Part shown: positions 60,938-64,000 of the stretch, piece after piece
Layout of the letters: each line of letters starts with the position of its first letter
Position numbering within the stretch: the stretch's first letter is position 1
From: Streptomyces diastaticus subsp. diastaticus
GTDB taxonomy: Bacteria > Actinomycetota > Actinomycetes > Streptomycetales > Streptomycetaceae
DNA length: 64,000 nucleotides
Direction: 5' to 3'
NCBI RefSeq assembly: GCF_011170125.1
Contig: NZ_BLLN01000005.1
Span: forward strand, 744,001-808,000
Translations under genes and position numbers: made by a program
Notes under the pieces: generated by a model
Database searches by the model: none
Told to the model about the DNA's origin: nothing
What the model saw: only the letters and a program-made list of their open reading frames with translations

Positions 60938-61371
60938 CGACGGGTTCCTTCCTTGATCTGGGCCACGTCGGCCTTCACGTTGTCCACGACTTCCTCGGGC
61001 ACGGGCGGCGCGGCCCGGCCGAGCTGCTTCTTGCCGAGCGCGGCGAGCAGTCCGGCCAGCGCCCCGAGGACGAGCGCCACCACCAGGGCGGCGCACCAGA
61101 GGGGCCACACCAGGGACAGCGCGGCGATCGCGGTCGCCACCAGAGCCGCCAGGGCGAGGAAGCCGATGATCCCGGCGGCGCCGAAGAGGCCGCCGCCGAG
61201 CCCCGCGCGTCTACCCTTCTCAGCCATCTCGGCCCGGGCCAGGCGCAGTTCCTGCCGGGTCAGCTCGGCGATCTGCTCGGAGGCCTGTTTCACGAGGTCG
61301 CCGACGGACTGCTGGCCGTTCGTCCCTGCCGGGCCCTCAGGAGACGGGGGCCTGCCGGAGGGGGTGCTCAT
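60934..61371 (-). CDS. Phage holin family (DUF1469) membrane protein
   Basis: 145 residues: a helix SVGDLVKQASEQIAELTRQELRLARAEM (about 22-50), two membrane segments (about 60-80 and 85-110) and an acidic C-terminus. Family name comes from a distant phage holin relation; in actinobacteria it is a chromosomal gene of unknown role. AAGGAG lies 7 nt before the ATG. First gene of the operon with DUF3618 and DUF4235. No lysis genes are near, so it is not evidence of a prophage. Confidence 0.86.
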   Translation of the reverse strand: MSTPSGRPPSPEGPAGTNGQQSVGDLVKQASEQIAELTRQELRLARAEMAEKGRRAGLGGGLFGAAGIIGFLALAALVATAIAALSLVWPLWCAALVVALVLGALAGLLAALGKKQLGRAAPPVPEEVVDNVKADVAQIKEGTRR

Positions 61372-61530
61372 CCTCGCTCCTTCCTGCGGTGCGGTGGTGC
61401 GGTCAGGTGAAAGATGGCGGACAGGCCGCCCGGCCGCCACTCGGCGTCCGGCGCGGCGTCCCGGCCGCCTACCCCGCCGGGCGCACGGGATGTACTCCGT
61501 ACGGGTGGGCTCCCGGGCCGGGGTCGCGTC

Positions 61531-62595
61531 TCAGCCGCTCTCGGCCTCCCGGTGGTCCTCCTCGGACCACGACCGGGTGTCACGCGGCTCGACGTACGGC
61601 TCCTCGTCCACCGGGTGGCCGCCGACCACGGCCCGCTCCCGCGCCAGCTCGGCGTCGAACTCCAGGCCGAGGAGGATCGCGATGTTGCTGATCCACAGCC
61701 AGACGAGGAAGACGACGACGCCCGCCAGCGCGCCGTACGTCTTGTTGTACGAACCGAAGTTGGCCACGTAGACGGCGAACCCGGCCGAGGCCAGGATCCA
61801 GATCAGCAGCGCCAGGAAACTCCCCGGCGAGACCCAGCGGAAGCCCTTGGTCCTGGCGTTGGGGGCGGCCCAGAACAGCAGCGCGATCATGAGGGTCACC
61901 AGGAACAGCAGGACGGGCCACTTGGCGAGCGACCACACGGTCAGCGCGGTGTCGCCCACCCCCAGTACGGACCCCGCGCGCCGGGCCAGGTCACCGGTGA
62001 GGACGACGATCAGCCCGCTCGCGCCCGCCATGGCCAGCAGGGCCACGGTGATCCCGAGCCGTACCGGGAGCACCTTCCACACCGGCCGCCCCTCCGGCAT
62101 GTCGTAGACGGCGTTGGAGGAGCGGATGAAGGCGCCCACGTATCCCGAGGCCGACCACAGGGCGGCGAGCACACCGACGACGGCGAGCAGGGAGCCCAGC
62201 CCGCCGGCGCCCTGCAACTGCTCCACCGCGCTGGTGACGACGTCCCGCGCGGGACCCGGCGCCATCTTCTTGATGGCGTCCAGCACCCGCCGGGTCGCCG
62301 ACTCCCCCGCCATCCCGAGCAGCGACACCAGCACCAGCAGCCCCGGGAAGAGCGCGAGCACGCCGTAGTACGTGAGGGCCGCCGCCCGGTCGGCCAGCTC
62401 GTCGTCGTTGAACTCGGCCGCCGTCCGCCGCAACACCGCCTTCCACGATTTCTTCCGCAGGTCGGTGGGCTGCTCGGGTGCCTCCCGCTCGACCTCGGGC
62501 GAGGGCCCCGGCTCCGCGGAGCCCTCGTCCCCGCGCTCCGGCCGCAGGCCGGGCGGCGACGTGTCGTCCTTCGTTCCATCCCTGTTCGGTGCCAT
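61531..62595 (-). CDS. YihY/BrkB-family membrane protein
   Basis: 354 residues, once annotated as ribonuclease BN, but a six-helix inner-membrane protein. Core from about residue 55: FNDDELADRAAALTYYGVLALFPGLLVLVSL, SASGYVGAFIRSSNAVYDMPEGRPVWKVLPVRLGI and SYNKTYGALAGVVVFLVWLW. The N-terminal 45 and C-terminal 35 residues are charged and disordered. Function is unknown; a transporter or membrane-remodelling role has been suggested for the family. Monocistronic on the minus strand. Confidence 0.9.
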   Translation of the reverse strand: MAPNRDGTKDDTSPPGLRPERGDEGSAEPGPSPEVEREAPEQPTDLRKKSWKAVLRRTAAEFNDDELADRAAALTYYGVLALFPGLLVLVSLLGMAGESATRRVLDAIKKMAPGPARDVVTSAVEQLQGAGGLGSLLAVVGVLAALWSASGYVGAFIRSSNAVYDMPEGRPVWKVLPVRLGITVALLAMAGASGLIVVLTGDLARRAGSVLGVGDTALTVWSLAKWPVLLFLVTLMIALLFWAAPNARTKGFRWVSPGSFLALLIWILASAGFAVYVANFGSYNKTYGALAGVVVFLVWLWISNIAILLGLEFDAELARERAVVGGHPVDEEPYVEPRDTRSWSEEDHREAESG

Positions 62596-62773
62596 ACCGG
62601 TAGGCGTAACCCGGATCGGCCGCACCGAACGTCCCACCGGACGGTCCGAGGCCGCGGGCCCTCCTGGGCGGCCTGAGGGCGGCCTCGGTTCGGTGAGCGG
62701 CGAACCGTCCGGTCGATAGCGTGCCGGGACCGGTGCGGGAGCCGCCCGCACGGCATCCCGGAAGGACCACCTG

Positions 62774-63370
62774 ATGTCGGACACGGAGCTGAGAGAGCGG
62801 CTCGCCGCGCGGTTTCGCGAGGTCAACGGCGACCACCCCATGAGCGCGGCCGACGACGCCTACGTCAGTGCGCAGTTCGCCGGGCTGGACGCCGTGTGCG
62901 CGGGCCGGGGCGGCGGTGCGGCGGCCCGGCGGCTGATGCTGGAGGGCCGGCTGCCGCTTCCGGGTTACCTGCGCTCCGACGGGACGGAGATGGTGCCGCG
63001 CGACCTGTTCTGCCTCGCCGACGCGGCGGGCGGTGTGGACGGGCTGGAGGCGTGGTTCACCGGGCACTGGGCCGACCCGGCCGAGGGGAGGGCGGAGTGG
63101 GCGGCGTATCTGAGCGGGCGGTACGTCTGCCTGCGCTCGGTGAGCCCGGCCACGATCCGGCGGAAGGAGCACCTGACGGCGGCGATCGCCGCCGCCGCGG
63201 ACGGGCCAGGCGCGGGCCCGGGGCCGTGGGCGGAGCGGCTGCACGCGCTGATCGACGAGCTCGACCGGCTGGAACCGGCGTTCTGCGCCTACGACCGTCT
63301 CAGGTTCGGCGGTCCCACGTCACGCGACCTCTTCGTCGACGCGATGCGCGCCCGTCTCCCGCGCCCGTGA
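62774..63370 (+). CDS. DUF6058-like protein
   Basis: 198-residue soluble protein. The segments GYLRSDGTEMVPRDLFCLAD, GLEAWFTGHW, YLSGRYVCLRSVSPATIRRK and CAYDRLRFGGPTSRDLFVDA match, from memory, a Streptomyces family now called DUF6058. Biochemical role unknown; the name is sometimes linked to natural-product loci, but here no such genes are adjacent. ATG with AAGGA 8 nt upstream. Ends in a terminator shared with the tRNA gene. Confidence 0.75.
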   Translation: MSDTELRERLAARFREVNGDHPMSAADDAYVSAQFAGLDAVCAGRGGGAAARRLMLEGRLPLPGYLRSDGTEMVPRDLFCLADAAGGVDGLEAWFTGHWADPAEGRAEWAAYLSGRYVCLRSVSPATIRRKEHLTAAIAAAADGPGAGPGPWAERLHALIDELDRLEPAFCAYDRLRFGGPTSRDLFVDAMRARLPRP

Positions 63371-63396
63371 GCCGGCCGCTTCCAGCCGTCACACGG

Positions 63397-63427
63397 GAAG
63401 AACCCCGCACGGGGTGCGGGGTTCTTC
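63397..63427. terminator. Bidirectional hairpin between DUF6058 gene and tRNA-Leu
   Basis: A 14-bp perfect stem (63397-63410 with 63414-63427), 3-nt loop, ending in TTCTTCTT on the plus strand. Confidence 0.8.
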
Positions 63428-63432
63428 TTGAG

Positions 63433-63517
63433 TGTCCGGGGGGGGACTTGAACCCCCACGCCCGATAAAGGGCACTAGCACCTCAAGCTAGCGCGTCTGC
63501 CATTCCGCCACCCGGAC
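63433..63517 (-). tRNA. tRNA-Leu (anticodon GAG)
   Basis: 85-nt tRNA with a long variable arm as expected for leucine. The acceptor GTCCGGG pairs with CCCGGAC, D arm GGCGGAATGGCAGAC, anticodon stem CTAGC/GCTAG with loop TTGAGGT (anticodon GAG, reading CUC and CUU), and T arm GGGGGTTCAAGTCCCCC. Discriminator base is A; the CCA end is not encoded. Confidence 0.93.
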
Positions 63518-63650
63518 AAGGTGTCTGCCTTCGCGGGGTGTTTCCCGCGCTGACAGAGAAAACTCTACCAGGGGTTCGGAGTGCTGTTCACCGGCATATC
63601 GGGTGGTCAGGGGTGGGGCGGCGCACAAGGTGACCGGATGGTCGCGCGGT

Positions 63651-63706
63651 GTGCCGGGAGGGTGGGGGAAGGGCCCCCACGGCCTCTTCCCCCGTCCTCC
63701 CGGCAC
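63651..63706. terminator. Long hairpin downstream of the isomerase gene
   Basis: A 21-bp stem with two mismatches (63651-63671 with 63686-63706), 14-nt loop, immediately after the minus-strand stop at 63714. Confidence 0.65.
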
Positions 63707-63713
63707 GGGCCTG

Positions 63714-64000
63714 TCAGCGCCTCTTCTTGCGGAGGGAGTGCAGGTGGGCGCTGGAGCGGCGGGCGAAGCGGAGGGAGTCGGCGGGGTTGTCGTGCTCGGT
63801 CTGCCAGTGGTGGGCGCGGCGGTGGCCGCGCAGTCCGGTGACGGTGGAGATGAAGTGCCGGTAGTCGATGTCGCCGTCGCCCACGTCGGTCATGCGGTAT
63901 CCGTCGGTGGTCGTCTCGTCGTGCTCGCCGTCCTTGACGTGGAAGAGCGGGTAGCGGTCGGGCTGTTCGAGGACGTAGGCGAGCGGGTCGAGCGGGGCCG
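63714..64000 (-). CDS. Sugar phosphate isomerase/epimerase family protein, C-terminal part
   Basis: Only the last 94 residues are in the window; the start lies beyond base 64000. The reading ends PLDPLAYVLEQPDRYPLFHV followed by KDG, then MTDVGDGDIDYRHFI and HHWQTEHDNPADSL, matching the C-terminal metal-binding region of the xylose isomerase-like TIM-barrel family (His in HVKDG, Glu and His in TEHDN). The stop is TGA at 63716-63714. Substrate unknown; such genes often belong to inositol or keto-sugar metabolism. Confidence 0.8.
   Translation of the reverse strand, partial: APLDPLAYVLEQPDRYPLFHVKDGEHDETTTDGYRMTDVGDGDIDYRHFISTVTGLRGHRRAHHWQTEHDNPADSLRFARRSSAHLHSLRKKRR

Noticed and set aside
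60934..61371. Prophage signal from the holin-like gene
   Set aside because: The gene is in a conserved-looking three-gene chromosomal operon; no phage structural, integrase or lysis genes are present.
63433..63517. tRNA-Leu as an integration site of a mobile element
   Set aside because: No integrase gene or repeated tRNA 3' end was seen within the window.

Overview
This is a chromosomal window of a high-GC Gram-positive bacterium, almost certainly a Streptomyces. The evidence is the very high GC with strongly GC-biased third codon positions, GTG/TTG starts, an SsgA-like sporulation protein, a WhiB-family protein, Tat-exported enzymes, a two-domain small laccase, a fused SecDF, a PimB-type mannosyltransferase, and many promoters of the form TANNNT followed 6-8 nt later by ATG, which predict leaderless mRNAs. 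No phage, IS element, CRISPR array or rRNA was seen. One tRNA-Leu(GAG) lies near the right end.

Layout. 1-3.5 kb: a minus-strand beta-oxidation operon (alpha-methylacyl-CoA racemase, acyl-CoA dehydrogenase, thiolase cut by the window edge). 3.7-7.1 kb: DUF523 protein, endonuclease V, Nudix hydrolase and GabD1-like succinate-semialdehyde dehydrogenase. 7.1-13.7 kb: a decayed stretch, a small membrane protein, fused SecDF, an SsgA-like protein, a frameshifted ABC-F pseudogene and an acyl-ACP desaturase behind a tandem operator. 13.8-20.1 kb: WhiB-family protein, VOC protein, a NarL-type two-component pair and two glycosyltransferases (GT87 and PimB-like). 20.3-29.4 kb: a GH64 beta-1,3-glucanase with a LacI operator and its LacI-family regulator, then a small laccase divergent from two large secreted proteins (ThuA plus PQQ-type sugar dehydrogenase; cupredoxin plus three OmpL47-like repeats plus DUF1080), then rpmE2.

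29.4-44.8 kb: stand-alone LigD polymerase and LigC ligase, 3-hydroxyisobutyryl-CoA hydrolase, a large LAL-like ATPase without its HTH domain, a DUF2510 protein, a TetR regulator divergent from PAP2 and EamA genes across a 54-bp perfect palindrome, a VWA-protein pair, an acyl-CoA synthetase and a GNAT. 45.4-51.9 kb: a compact peptide-export locus (double-glycine precursor, HlyD adaptor, C39-peptidase ABC exporter, second NHLM-type ABC exporter) with no modifying enzyme. 52-60.1 kb: an MFS remnant, DoxX behind twin operators, N-formylglutamate amidohydrolase, and a complete ribose operon rbsR-rbsA-rbsCB(fused)-rbsK-rbsD. 60.3-64 kb: a holin-like/DUF3618/DUF4235 operon, YihY, a DUF6058 protein, tRNA-Leu and the C-terminal end of a sugar phosphate isomerase.

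The two most system-like regions are the peptide-export locus, whose predicted core is cysteine-free, aromatic-free and free of basic residues, and the secreted oxidation cluster. In the latter, a sugar dehydrogenase, a copper electron-carrier domain, a DUF1080 (3-ketoglycoside hydrolase-type) domain and a laccase are encoded side by side and could form one extracellular redox pathway. That functional link is inference. Positions of short motifs, hairpins and operators were read by eye; no alignment or folding software was run.
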